The position numbers were made by a program, and so were the translations under genes. A DNA stretch of 64,000 bases from Sphingobacterium deserti (GTDB lineage: Bacteria > Bacteroidota > Bacteroidia > Sphingobacteriales > Sphingobacteriaceae), in NCBI RefSeq assembly GCF_000757725.1, contig NZ_JJMU01000053.1, positions 124,001 through 188,000 of the forward strand, in the 5' to 3' direction. Shown here piece after piece: positions 9,232-18,399 of this stretch (the stretch's first letter is position 1; every line of letters begins with the position of its first letter). A model generated the notes under the pieces. The model saw only the letters and a list, made by a program, of their open reading frames with translations, was not told the DNA's origin and did not search any database.

Positions 9232-9576
9232 ATGGGTACATTGAGCATTATACAAACCATTATCCACTACGGCTTGCATTTCGTCGCGCCGGGCGCCATT
9301 GCCTATCTTTTTTATCGAGAGCGTTGGAGGTTTGCGTGGCTGATTTTGCTTAGCACCATGCTGGTTGATCTAGATCATCTTTTAGCCGATCCTATATTTG
9401 ATCCCAATCGCTGCAGCGTCGGTTTTCATTTATTGCACTCTTACCCGGCTATCATCATATACGCGGTCGCGTTTCTTTTCTCCCAAAGGAGCTCCCTTTT
9501 GCAGCTCATTACGCTCGGTCTGTTGTTTCATATGCTAACTGATGTTATCGACTGCCAATTGGGCGAGTGGCTCTAG
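9232..9576 (+). CDS. DUF6122-family membrane protein
   Basis: A 114-aa integral membrane protein with about four hydrophobic segments. Conserved polar positions lie between them: HYGLHFVAPG, MLVDLDHLLADP, FHLLHSYPA and HMLTDVIDC. The D-x-DH and H-x-x-D pattern resembles the YdjM/DUF457 group of membrane metal-dependent hydrolases, so metal binding is an inference; no activity is known. Monocistronic, divergent from the HopJ-family gene. Confidence 0.85.
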   Translation: MGTLSIIQTIIHYGLHFVAPGAIAYLFYRERWRFAWLILLSTMLVDLDHLLADPIFDPNRCSVGFHLLHSYPAIIIYAVAFLFSQRSSLLQLITLGLLFHMLTDVIDCQLGEWL

Positions 9577-9807
9577 CTTTTGTCCTTTTTTATTTCTCAG
9601 CTCGGTGGAGTTGTTATGGGTTTTGCCCACCTATGGATTAGGTAAATGGCGTCCTAGTTGCTCTTGATGTATACTATGGCCGTTAGGCAAGAAAAATTCT
9701 CATCTACTTGTCTATCTATCTCAACTACGCCGTGTTAGCGCAATTAATCAGGAATCTTCGTACATTGCATATGATAATATTTTGCCCAATAAAAACCGAA
9801 ACTCAAT

Positions 9808-10959
9808 ATGAAAGATATACGTTATTTTAGCTCGCCTATTATTGCGACTTTGCTTTTTTTCTGTGCATGTGGCACGAATAAAAATGATCTTATCACAAAA
9901 TCGGGACTAGAAGTCCGCAATTTCGAACGTGCATTGAATGGCGATTCGACACGTCTTTTTGTACTGCGAAATATGCAGGGGGCAGAGATTTGTATAACCA
10001 ATTATGGCGGGCGGATTGTATCGCTTTGGGTTCCTGACAGATCTGGGAAATTTAGCGATGTAGTCTTGGGATTTGATAATATCAATGAGTATACCGCAAA
10101 GCCGTCCTCATTCGGCGCAACGATCGGTCGGGTAGCCAATCGTATAGACCATGGAAAGTTTGTTTTGGATGGCGACACGGTGCGCTTGGATATCAATAGC
10201 GGCGAGCATAGTATACACGGTGGCGCTGCGGGCTGGCAAAATCAGGTTTTTAAAGGCTCAAAGCTCACGGATAGTACCTTATCACTACGTTATACATCGG
10301 CAGATGGCGAAGGTGGTTTTCCTGGAAAAGTTGATGTGGAGGTTGCTTACACATTGAGGGCAGATAACAGTCTCTCCATTCGATATACATGCACGACGGA
10401 TAAGCAAACACCGATTAACCTGACGAATCATAGCTTCTTCAACTTGTCGGGCGATCCCACGAACAGCATATTGGGAGATAGTCTGTATGTCAATGCGGAT
10501 AGCTTTACGCCATTACGTCCTGATTTGATCACCACCGGCAACTATCAATCGGTTACGAATACAGCATTTGATTTCAGGAAGAGTACTGCAATTGCTGATG
10601 CATTAGGCAGCCAGGGAAACGGTTCCGACCAATTGGCCATTGTAGGCGGTATAGATCACAATTTTATATTAAATACCGACGGCGATTCCAGCAAACTTGC
10701 GGCAAGCCTATATTCCTCTCGAAGTGGTATCTTGATGGACGTCTACACAGATCAACCCGGTTTGCAGGTATACACGGGCAATATGCTCGACGGATCACGC
10801 ACCGGAAAAAAAGATATTGTATACAATAAACAAGCTGGTATTTGTTTGGAATCCCAATACTTCCCAGATTCCCCGAATAAGCCTGATTGGCCATCGATTA
10901 TGCTGCAACCGGGCAATACCTATAAGCATGTTTGCGTCTACCGTTTTTCAACGAGATAA
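9808..10959 (+). CDS. galM: aldose 1-epimerase (mutarotase), lipoprotein
   Basis: A 383-aa mutarotase that interconverts alpha and beta anomers of aldoses such as galactose or glucose. A lipoprotein signal (TLLFFCACGTNK) puts it outside the cytoplasm. Seen: GRVANRIDHGKF, substrate His in HSIHGGAAGW, second His in NLTNHSFFNLSG, an Asp in GGIDHNF, and the catalytic Glu in GICLESQYFPDSPN; all expected GalM residues are present. Length is slightly above the cytosolic enzyme because of the export signal. It lies just upstream of the convergent SusC/SusD operon and may assist its sugar metabolism, but no shared promoter is seen. Confidence 0.93.
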   Translation: MKDIRYFSSPIIATLLFFCACGTNKNDLITKSGLEVRNFERALNGDSTRLFVLRNMQGAEICITNYGGRIVSLWVPDRSGKFSDVVLGFDNINEYTAKPSSFGATIGRVANRIDHGKFVLDGDTVRLDINSGEHSIHGGAAGWQNQVFKGSKLTDSTLSLRYTSADGEGGFPGKVDVEVAYTLRADNSLSIRYTCTTDKQTPINLTNHSFFNLSGDPTNSILGDSLYVNADSFTPLRPDLITTGNYQSVTNTAFDFRKSTAIADALGSQGNGSDQLAIVGGIDHNFILNTDGDSSKLAASLYSSRSGILMDVYTDQPGLQVYTGNMLDGSRTGKKDIVYNKQAGICLESQYFPDSPNKPDWPSIMLQPGNTYKHVCVYRFSTR

Positions 10960-11104
10960 TTGCATTGGTTTTTGCCTGCCAATCAATATCTTCCGGGCTA
11001 TGATCGTGGAATTGGATAACAACGAAATCTAGTTTTTCATTTCGTATTTCATCCACACTACGGACGCTATACTTTGTGTTATTGTTTAATACCAAGTCTA
11101 TCAT
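10898..11104 (-). CDS. possible small protein, 68 aa, overlapping galM 3' end
   Basis: The sequence MIDLVLNNNTKYSVRSVDEI continues with FVVIQFHDHSPEDIDW and has natural composition, unlike the shadows nearby. On the minus strand a TACTTTTG box (11124-11131) lies 20 bp upstream of this ATG. The last 62 bp run antisense through the galM coding end, which argues for caution: it could be a truncated remnant of a longer gene or a chance frame. Function unknown. Confidence 0.35.
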   Translation of the reverse strand: MIDLVLNNNTKYSVRSVDEIRNEKLDFVVIQFHDHSPEDIDWQAKTNAIISLKNGRRKHAYRYCPVAA

Positions 11105-11247
11105 TATCTTCCACTTTAAGCGACAAAAGTACACGTAGCTAATCTTTTTCCGAACATTTTCAAAAATCCGAAGAAGGGCTCTTGGTTATTCGATTTTTTT
11201 AAGAAAATATGCAGGCCGCCATGTGGTAAGAGGACATTTTAAACAAA

Positions 11248-11285
11248 CATCGGCCTCTGCGACTTATTACCGCAGAGGGCCGATG
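11248..11285 (-). terminator. terminator of the SusC/SusD operon
   Basis: CATCGGCCTCTGCG (11248-11261) pairs with CGCAGAGGGCCGATG (11271-11285) with one bulged G. It lies 17 bp beyond the SusD stop, and the minus strand continues with a T-rich run. Confidence 0.75.
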
Positions 11286-11302
11286 AGCAATTTAGCATAC
11301 TT

Positions 11303-13069
11303 TTAATCTAAAGTAGGATTAAAACTCCCGCCCCAATTGCTGTTTTGTTCCACTTTAGGGCTTCTGTCCATCACAGATTGTTGGATAGGAAAAAAGTAGA
11401 ACGTTTCGGGAACGCGATTAACCTTTTCGCCCACATTAGGAACCTGTAAAATACTGTAACGAAATTGACTTTCTACAAGCTGATAATTATCCGCCAACTG
11501 CTTAGCCATGGTCAGCCCCATGTCTGTTCCGTTCGGATTCACAGCTATCGCTTCAACACCATGCTTTATCATACCATCAAGGAGATCCAATTTGCGTAGC
11601 CTGCGGAGATCCCAGAAGCGATGACCTTCAAAGCAAAATTCGATATTTCTTTCTGCTAACAATTCCTCTCGGAGTTGCTCCCTCGTGCTGGCGCTGATGC
11701 CATACATGCCATCGTCACCCGGCTCAATGCCAGCACGTTGGCGGATCTGCTGTAGCAATGCCATGGCCGTTGCAAAGTCACCCATTTCGTTTGCCGTCTC
11801 CGCATAATTCAATAAGACTTCAGAGAATCGCATCAGGACAAAATCGATGTCGTATTGCGTCTGTACCTCTGTTTGAAGCAAAGAAAGACGGCTATTTTTA
11901 AGAATAAAGAATCCGCTATACCGGCTAAGGTTGGTCGAGCTTACACCGGCATTTGGATTAATGCCGAAATCATCCAAAGCGTCTGCTAAGCCAAGTGATG
12001 TGTACTGGCGCTTGCCTACTTTTCGCGATACTTCATACAGTTTACCGTTCCAGACGATGGACTTCTCAAACCGAGGGTCGCGATTTTCCCAATAGCGCTG
12101 CAGAAACTCGTCATCTGTACGGTAATATTTCCCGGTTGGATCGTTGTACATTTTACCATCAGCCATGGGAAATGCCTGTACAAACTCCCAGCTGGGAACG
12201 GCATTGGCCGGTCCTCTGCTTTCTGATCCTGGTCGAACGCCATTATCCCAGCTTGCCGTTTTGTTCGGATACGCATTGATGACTGCAAAAACAACTTCCG
12301 GACCTTTTTCCTGCAGCGTTATATTCGCATAGTCAGCCGTCAGGCTATAGCCTTCTGTGAGCAACTGCTCATAAGCCGCCTTGTTGGCTGTATGGGCGGC
12401 CGCCCAATATGCATTGCTATAGGGATTTGTTGGATTAAATTGCGGGGAGGCCATATAAAGTAAAACCTTAGCTTTAAACGCCGTAGCGAAATTCCCGTCG
12501 ATACGACCGTAATCTGCAGAACCTTTCTGTATGGTTTTAGGCAGATAGGCTATTGCCTCATCTAAATCTTTAACCATAAGGTCGAAGCACTCTTTCGTAC
12601 TGTTTCGGGGCACTTGCAAATCGTCCGTGGATAGGTCTTGCGCCACTGTTACGTAGGGCACGCCGCCATGATGCTTGACCATATCAAAATAGACATAAGC
12701 ACGCATGAATAAGGCTTGGCCGATCACATTTCTCTTTAGGTCATCGCTCAAACCTGTACTTGCCGCCACTCTTTCAATGGCGGTGTTGATCTTACGGATT
12801 TCTTCGTAATCCCAAGACTTAAATGTTGCGTTTTGAATGGTCACGAGGTTAGTTGTGAAGCTCACGTTCACAAGTTGGTCGCTGTATATATCAGCCTGTG
12901 TATTCCAATTGCCAAATAACGTGTATAGATTCGATAGGTAGGCATTGACCAAATTAGGGTCATTCCATACCTTTTCTTCATCCAAAGATTGTAGATCTTC
13001 AATAGAAAGGGTGTTGCTGCAGGATGCGAACAATAAGGAAGCTAGTAGTATTTGAAATATTTTTTTCAT
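11303..13069 (-). CDS. SusD/RagB-family nutrient-binding outer membrane lipoprotein
   Basis: A 588-aa surface lipoprotein that caps the partner SusC channel and binds the glycan. The frame opens at 13093, overlapping the SusC 3' end, but ATG 13069 follows an AAAGGAC sequence and begins the signal MKKIFQILLASLLFASC, so it is the start. Seen: TPR-like helical N-terminal half (FMRAYVYFDMVKHHGGVPYV), and the C-terminal RagB/SusD signature ELLAERNIEFCFEGHRFWDL. It follows SusC by about 10 bp, so they are translationally linked. No glycosidase belongs to this operon and the substrate is unknown. Confidence 0.95.
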   Translation of the reverse strand: MKKIFQILLASLLFASCSNTLSIEDLQSLDEEKVWNDPNLVNAYLSNLYTLFGNWNTQADIYSDQLVNVSFTTNLVTIQNATFKSWDYEEIRKINTAIERVAASTGLSDDLKRNVIGQALFMRAYVYFDMVKHHGGVPYVTVAQDLSTDDLQVPRNSTKECFDLMVKDLDEAIAYLPKTIQKGSADYGRIDGNFATAFKAKVLLYMASPQFNPTNPYSNAYWAAAHTANKAAYEQLLTEGYSLTADYANITLQEKGPEVVFAVINAYPNKTASWDNGVRPGSESRGPANAVPSWEFVQAFPMADGKMYNDPTGKYYRTDDEFLQRYWENRDPRFEKSIVWNGKLYEVSRKVGKRQYTSLGLADALDDFGINPNAGVSSTNLSRYSGFFILKNSRLSLLQTEVQTQYDIDFVLMRFSEVLLNYAETANEMGDFATAMALLQQIRQRAGIEPGDDGMYGISASTREQLREELLAERNIEFCFEGHRFWDLRRLRKLDLLDGMIKHGVEAIAVNPNGTDMGLTMAKQLADNYQLVESQFRYSILQVPNVGEKVNRVPETFYFFPIQQSVMDRSPKVEQNSNWGGSFNPTLD

Positions 13070-13079
13070 GATTTGTCCT

Positions 13080-16000
13080 TTAAAATTTAACATCTAATCC
13101 CAGTGTAAAAGTCTTCATGACGGGATAAGAATCATAGTTTAATTGCTCAGGATCTTGAAACTCTGTCATAGGGGATAATACGAACAGGTTTGATCCATTA
13201 AAGAAAATACTGACGCTTTTTAGCTTGATCGCGTTTGCCCAATCGGAAGGCATGGCGTATGCGATATTTAGGTCGCGCAGCCTCATATAAGCACCATTTC
13301 GGATCCAGAATGTTGACGCCATGCTTCCCGATTCAGCCCAATTGCTGCCTACCGGTCTTGGATATTTTGCATCTGTGTTATCCGCTGTCCAAACATCATC
13401 CGCCCAAAGGGGGTAGTAAGGTCTAAAGGTTCCTCCATGTTGGCGTACGCCACCCCCTTCCTGGTTGCTAATCATCCTGTCGTATTTGAGTACGCCCTGA
13501 AACAACGCGGATATGGAAATGTTTTTCCAAGCAGCGTTAAGCCCGACTCCATAATTGTAGCGAGGGGAATTATTTGTGGAAAGTAGGTCTTCATCATTTT
13601 CATCAATCTTACCATCGCCACCGTTACTGTAGTTTGCTCCGCGTATATCGTCGAACAAGATCATACCTAGATAAGGTGCTCTACCATAGGTGGTGAAGCC
13701 CGATGCAAGCAATTCATCAAGTTGTGCTTGTGTCCGCACCAGGTCGACGGCTCGTAAACCAGTGATGCGATTGTGAGGTCTTCCAACCCGTGAAAGAAAA
13801 TGCATATTTCCGTTGGGACCATAAGCCGGTTCTTCGTCATAAATATCCCAGCGGTCAATAGCATAGCCAATATTCGCCGAAATACCGTATGACACCTCCC
13901 CGAGGTTATCGTTCCAATTCATCGTAATTTCCCCACCGCGATAACTCCGAGCTGCGTAATTTTCCTTAGCCAGCGTTCTTCCGTATGTGTCGGGCAGGCG
14001 GATTGTCCTGCTTGCCAGGATGTCGGTTTCTTTTCTTACGAAGGCATCCACGCTACCACTTAATTTATGCTTTAGAAAGGCAAAGTCGATACCCGCGTTG
14101 AAGCTCTGCGATCGTGTCCAAGTGACAAATGGATTCGGCGTATTACCGTACGCTAGTCCGTTATAATACCGATCACCAAAGATGGATCCTGTCGTGGTGT
14201 TGTATTTTTCCGCGTATGTAAACTGACTGATGGGATTTGCATTTTCGTCGAGATAGTTGCCCGTCGTACCATAGGAAGCCCGGAGCTTAAGATCGTTTAC
14301 TGCGTTTTTGATTCCGGAAAAAAAGTTCTCTTCGGATAGACGCCAAGCGGCTGACATGGATGGGAAAAATCCCCATCGTTTTTCTTCGGGGAATAGCACT
14401 GCACCATCATACCGAAAGGAGAATTCTGCAATGTATCGATCCGCGAAATTATAATTAACCCGACCAATGGCTGCTTGACGGGCGTTTATGTTTTCAAAAG
14501 CGTTGGTATAACGAAACGTACGGTCTGTTGGATAGACAAACATCTGATCTAACGCTGTAATTGGATTTTCGGCAAGTGAGTTAATATTTGTCAATCCGAA
14601 CTCCCATTGCTCAAGCGAGAGCATAGCGTCGATGTTATGCCTGCCGAAAGTGCGAGTGTAGTTTACAAACCAGTTCAGTTGATATTCCCACTTCCGCTGT
14701 GAAACGTAATCTACAAAAGGCTGCGGTTGGCTAAACGTAAATATGTTGATTCTATTTTCATCGGGTGGAGCAGGTATAAACCTATTTCCCGAAGGGTCTA
14801 GCGATTGAAAGGTGTAGTTTTTTTGAAAACTCATGTAGCGCTTGCGCAGATAGTCTTCCGCCAGATAGCTTCCTACCACTCTGGTCGATAAGCCGGGTAA
14901 TAATTTATCTAGTTTTAGATTAAGCGAAAGGATAGGGTTTACCTGTCGTACTTTCCGATCGATATACCGATCGCCTAACACTTGATCAATAACATTCCAG
15001 GCTTGCCAGCTTCCCATAGGCGTTTGCACTGGGAAGGGTGTCGCAGAGGAAGACGGCGTGCCATCTTCATTTAAATAAAACGGATACATCTTGGGCCAGT
15101 TAAAGGTCACGCGATAGAAATCGGACACATCGAAATCATCATCGTTTGACGATGTGCTGAAAGGCCAAAAGAAGCGGTTGGAGTTCGTTTGGTTAGCTGA
15201 GATATTAAGATCTATACTAAACGCATCGGAAATTTTTGCAGAAACGTTACTTCGTAGGTTAAACTTCTCATGATCCAATGATTGATACGACCCATTTTCT
15301 CCCCGATAGTTGACCAGTGCAAAATAGGTGATCCGATCACCGCCCCCGTTTACGCTCACAGACTGCCGGTGGCTGAAAGGGTTTCGCCAGATCAAATCAT
15401 TGGCATTGTAACTTCTGTTGGCAAAGTAGGCAAATTCTTCCTCCCCATTAGGTATAGGAAGTCCTTGAAATTCTGCTACTCTATTTTGATAGGTAAGTTC
15501 GTCTGTGGCAGTGGTCAGATCAGCTAACAATGTTTGGGTAGGGGTATTAAAAGTATAATTGCTCTGTACATTGAATACCGGCGTTTGACTTACACCTTTT
15601 TTTGTAGTCACGACGACAACACCGTTTCCAGCCCGCGTTCCGTACACGGCTGCGGTGGCGGCGTCTTTTAAAAAGCTCATTTGATCCACTTCATTGGCTT
15701 CCAAAACATCGAAAGCCGCTTTATCCCGCACTATTCCGTCAATTACGTAAAGTGGCTCCGCAAAGCTGCCGCGGATCCGAAGCCGTGATGAGGCACCAGC
15801 CATACCAGAGGTGTTAGTGACGTTCACGCCTGGAGCACGGCCCGCCAGTGTATTCGAAAGGTTTGAGGGTGATACACGAACAAGGTCATCTGCTTTAATA
15901 TTGCTGATGGCACCGGTGATGTTCGCCTTTTTTTGGGTGCCATAGCCTACAACGACAACCTCTTCCAACGAACTTTGATCGGGCTGTAACGTAATGGAAA

Positions 16001-16328
16001 GGCTGGATTGGTTATCGATTGTTAGTTCTTGTGTGGTGTAGCCGATGTATTTTATAACAAGTACATCGCCGCGCTGTGCAGCGATGCTGAATTTTCCGTC
16101 TAAGTCTGATGATACGGCGTTCGTGCTGTTCTTTACCGAAATGGTGGCTCCGGTGATCGGTTGACCGGTTTCATCCAACACGGTTCCGATAAGTGATTGT
16201 TGCGTTACCGAAATAAGCAAATTATATTCCGGCAATAGGGTCGCTTTCGCCTCTTGCCTCATCAGGAAAAGGGAAAAGAGCAGCAGACAGGAGGCGTTCG
16301 AGCGTTCGAATAATGTCTTTTTTCTCAT
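13080..16328 (-). CDS. SusC/RagA-family TonB-dependent outer membrane transporter
   Basis: 1082 aa. Seen in order: an N-terminal signal-like segment, a CarboxypepD_reg-like domain (GTVLDETGQPITGATISVK), the SusC linker EEVVVVGYGTQKKANITGA, a plug domain (IRGSFAEPLYVIDG, AAVYGTRAGNGVVVVTTKKG), and a long 22-strand beta-barrel ending in FTLGLDVKF. It imports oligosaccharides bound by SusD using TonB energy. The operon is divergent from a ROK regulator across a 480-bp intergenic region, a layout suggesting local control. Length is normal for the family. The signal peptide is slightly long and its cleavage site is uncertain. Confidence 0.95.
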   Translation of the reverse strand: MRKKTLFERSNASCLLLFSLFLMRQEAKATLLPEYNLLISVTQQSLIGTVLDETGQPITGATISVKNSTNAVSSDLDGKFSIAAQRGDVLVIKYIGYTTQELTIDNQSSLSITLQPDQSSLEEVVVVGYGTQKKANITGAISNIKADDLVRVSPSNLSNTLAGRAPGVNVTNTSGMAGASSRLRIRGSFAEPLYVIDGIVRDKAAFDVLEANEVDQMSFLKDAATAAVYGTRAGNGVVVVTTKKGVSQTPVFNVQSNYTFNTPTQTLLADLTTATDELTYQNRVAEFQGLPIPNGEEEFAYFANRSYNANDLIWRNPFSHRQSVSVNGGGDRITYFALVNYRGENGSYQSLDHEKFNLRSNVSAKISDAFSIDLNISANQTNSNRFFWPFSTSSNDDDFDVSDFYRVTFNWPKMYPFYLNEDGTPSSSATPFPVQTPMGSWQAWNVIDQVLGDRYIDRKVRQVNPILSLNLKLDKLLPGLSTRVVGSYLAEDYLRKRYMSFQKNYTFQSLDPSGNRFIPAPPDENRINIFTFSQPQPFVDYVSQRKWEYQLNWFVNYTRTFGRHNIDAMLSLEQWEFGLTNINSLAENPITALDQMFVYPTDRTFRYTNAFENINARQAAIGRVNYNFADRYIAEFSFRYDGAVLFPEEKRWGFFPSMSAAWRLSEENFFSGIKNAVNDLKLRASYGTTGNYLDENANPISQFTYAEKYNTTTGSIFGDRYYNGLAYGNTPNPFVTWTRSQSFNAGIDFAFLKHKLSGSVDAFVRKETDILASRTIRLPDTYGRTLAKENYAARSYRGGEITMNWNDNLGEVSYGISANIGYAIDRWDIYDEEPAYGPNGNMHFLSRVGRPHNRITGLRAVDLVRTQAQLDELLASGFTTYGRAPYLGMILFDDIRGANYSNGGDGKIDENDEDLLSTNNSPRYNYGVGLNAAWKNISISALFQGVLKYDRMISNQEGGGVRQHGGTFRPYYPLWADDVWTADNTDAKYPRPVGSNWAESGSMASTFWIRNGAYMRLRDLNIAYAMPSDWANAIKLKSVSIFFNGSNLFVLSPMTEFQDPEQLNYDSYPVMKTFTLGLDVKF

Positions 16329-16808
16329 AAAAGTAGTTTTATTAGTGAAGTTCTTCCCGAGGGGGAGAAGAGCCTTCAGGCATGTTGTTAGTTAGTAATC
16401 GTCCCTAAAAAGAGCGAATTCAAAAAGTGGTTTAAGGAAGAGCGTGTTGCACAACTTTTGCTTACATTATCTTGCTGGTGGAGATCGGTCTCGTAGATTC
16501 ATTATACAATGTTAGATTTATCTTTTTCCTCAACTAGTCTTTTTCAATCTTATTGGAAAGGGAATAGTTGTTAGAACAAGTTTGTTTAGGTAGATGTTAG
16601 TGTTATCCTAGCCGAATTAAAACCAGCATATAATTCTAATTTTGGTCACTTATATAACATCTTAAAGCTAGTTAAAATTTGCGATAAACGGGATCACTTT
16701 TGTAAAATTTTTAAAAAACTAATGTTAAACGATGTAATATTTGATATTTCCAATAATAGATTATTATAGCTAACTTGAGCAAATAAGCCAATCTACTAAT
16801 CGTATAAA
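16329..16808. other. divergent intergenic region between SusC and ROK regulator
   Basis: 480 bp without a gene. It should hold both promoters and any ROK operator. A plus-strand TAATTTTG (16637-16644) matches the -7 consensus but lacks a good -33 partner. The half nearest the ROK gene is strongly AT-rich. No clear palindromic operator was found by eye. Confidence 0.6.
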
Positions 16809-18056
16809 ATGGGAACCATAGGCAAGCTGCAGCTAACCGCGGAAACAGTTTCTGCGAAAATCCGCAAAGTAAACAATTTGAAATTAACGATCTTAAAAAC
16901 CATTTTTGAGCATAGAGCATTATCAGTAAGTGAAATAGCAAGCCTTGTTAACCTCAGCCTACCCACCTTAAATAATATCCTAGCGGAACTAGTAAATGAT
17001 GGTTTGATAGAGCAGAAGGAGAAGGGCGAATCTTTAGGCGGAAGGAAACCTAACCTGTATCAGCTATGTGATGGAGTATTCCATATTTTGTGTTTAGAAG
17101 TGGAACGCTTCGCGGTTCGTTTAGTCGTCTTAGATAATAATAATATCGTTATTCATGAAGGACGATCCTATTCCTTATCATTGAGTAAAGATGCTTCGGA
17201 AGTCAGTCAATTAACTGCTGTCATACAGCAATTTGTAGATGAGCTAAACGTAGACTGGAACAACATAAACGGGATCGGCATATTGATGCCTGGCCTAGTC
17301 AATTCCGCGCAAGGGGAGAACCAAACATTTTTTATAGCTCCGGGTTTTAACTTGCAGGCTCATCTCGAAGACGTGTTTAAGAAAAAGGTCTTTCTGTTAA
17401 ATGATGTCAAGGCGGCTGCTTTAAGCGAACTAAATTTTGGTGCTGCACGGGGCTTGAAGGACGTATTGATCATTCAGATGGATTGGGGTATTGGATTGGG
17501 AATCCTGATTAATGGTGAAGTGTATATGGGACATGAGGGCTTTTCAGGAGAGGTAGGGCATATGGTGTTTGTAGAAGATGGACAGCTCTGTTATTGCGGG
17601 AAGCGCGGGTGTTTAGAAACAGTGGCTTCGGGCGTTGCCCTGGTAAATAGAGCCCGTGAAGATATCAATCAACAAATGCCTACATTATTAAGCGAGCGCT
17701 ACGATGTAGAAACCCTACTTCCGCAAGATATTATTGAAGCTGCACACGCGGGAGATCAATATGCGATCGGTCTTATTTATAATTTGGGTAAAAATTTAGG
17801 AAAAGCTATTTCCTATTTAATACAATTATTCAATCCGGAGCTTATTGTTATGAGCGGCAAATTCGCCGCTGCCGGTACATTAATCACCTTACCTATTCAG
17901 CAGGGTATCCAAACCTATGCCATGAACGCCCTGGAAAATAGCTGTCGGCTTGAAGTTTCAACGCTTGGAAAAAATGGTTCGATAAAAGGTATTGTGTTAT
18001 TTTCCATTAACCAATATCTAGACATGCTTATCAGTAATAACGAACGTTCGTATTGA
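16809..18056 (+). CDS. ROK-family transcriptional regulator (NagC/XylR type)
   Basis: 415 aa. N-terminal winged helix-turn-helix at about residues 20-75 (LSVSEIASLVNLSLPTLNNI, GLIEQKEKGESLGGRKP) followed by a sugar-kinase-like ROK domain: GIGILMPGLVN, an internal EVGHMVF, and the zinc motif CYCGKRGCLE (near residues 260-269). Regulators of this type are normally released from DNA by a sugar or sugar phosphate. Because it has the N-terminal HTH it is a regulator and not a sugar kinase. Divergent position next to SusC/SusD suggests it controls that operon. ATG 16809 is the first start in frame. Confidence 0.92.
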   Translation: MGTIGKLQLTAETVSAKIRKVNNLKLTILKTIFEHRALSVSEIASLVNLSLPTLNNILAELVNDGLIEQKEKGESLGGRKPNLYQLCDGVFHILCLEVERFAVRLVVLDNNNIVIHEGRSYSLSLSKDASEVSQLTAVIQQFVDELNVDWNNINGIGILMPGLVNSAQGENQTFFIAPGFNLQAHLEDVFKKKVFLLNDVKAAALSELNFGAARGLKDVLIIQMDWGIGLGILINGEVYMGHEGFSGEVGHMVFVEDGQLCYCGKRGCLETVASGVALVNRAREDINQQMPTLLSERYDVETLLPQDIIEAAHAGDQYAIGLIYNLGKNLGKAISYLIQLFNPELIVMSGKFAAAGTLITLPIQQGIQTYAMNALENSCRLEVSTLGKNGSIKGIVLFSINQYLDMLISNNERSY

Positions 18057-18069
18057 GCATATCCCACTA

Positions 18070-18106
18070 AAAAAGCCCCGTATCTCTCGACAGGGGACTT
18101 TTATTT
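18070..18106 (+). terminator. terminator of the ROK regulator gene
   Basis: AAAAGCCCC and GGGGACTTTT pair with one bulged A and are followed by T residues, 14 bp after the stop codon. Confidence 0.7.
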
Positions 18107-18230
18107 GCTTTAAATATAGAAGCTATCCAAACTAAATCATCCTACGAACAACGTTACTATTGAAATAGTTCAAACAAATTTTAGCAAGTACATATTTTCT
18201 AAAATATTTTTGTGCTGTAGTTTGAGCCTG

Positions 18231-18296
18231 ATACTTCCGGTTCGCTCAGTCATAACTTTGTGGACTTGAGCATTTGGAAATGCCGGAGGTATTTTT
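18231..18296 (+). ncRNA. candidate structured RNA: three-way junction with trailing T-run
   Basis: The outer helix pairs ATACTTCCGG (18231-18240) with CCGGAGGTAT (18283-18292) with one G-U pair. Inside are a second helix, GCTCAGTC (18244-18251) with GACTTGAGC (18263-18271, one bulge), and a small third hairpin CATTTGGAAATG (18271-18282). TTTTT follows immediately, as for a small RNA ending in a terminator. It matches no RNA family I recognise. The prediction is by hand only; expression and strand are unproven. Confidence 0.35.
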
Positions 18297-18357
18297 AGGT
18301 AAATTACAAAAGGATACCGCGAATAAGTGATGTATTAAGTTTTCAAGGGATATAAAG

Positions 18358-18399
18358 AAGGGTGCCTCCTAAACTTTATCGTTGCGGGAGGCCACCCTC
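18358..18399 (+). other. hairpin preceding a five-codon frame
   Basis: AGGGTGCCTCC pairs with GGAGGCCACCCT apart from one base, with a 17-nt loop. Ten bases after it a short frame MNNTL (18409-18426) begins after an ACCACC stretch. No coding gene follows on the plus strand, so it may be a remnant of a leader or a small RNA. Confidence 0.35.
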
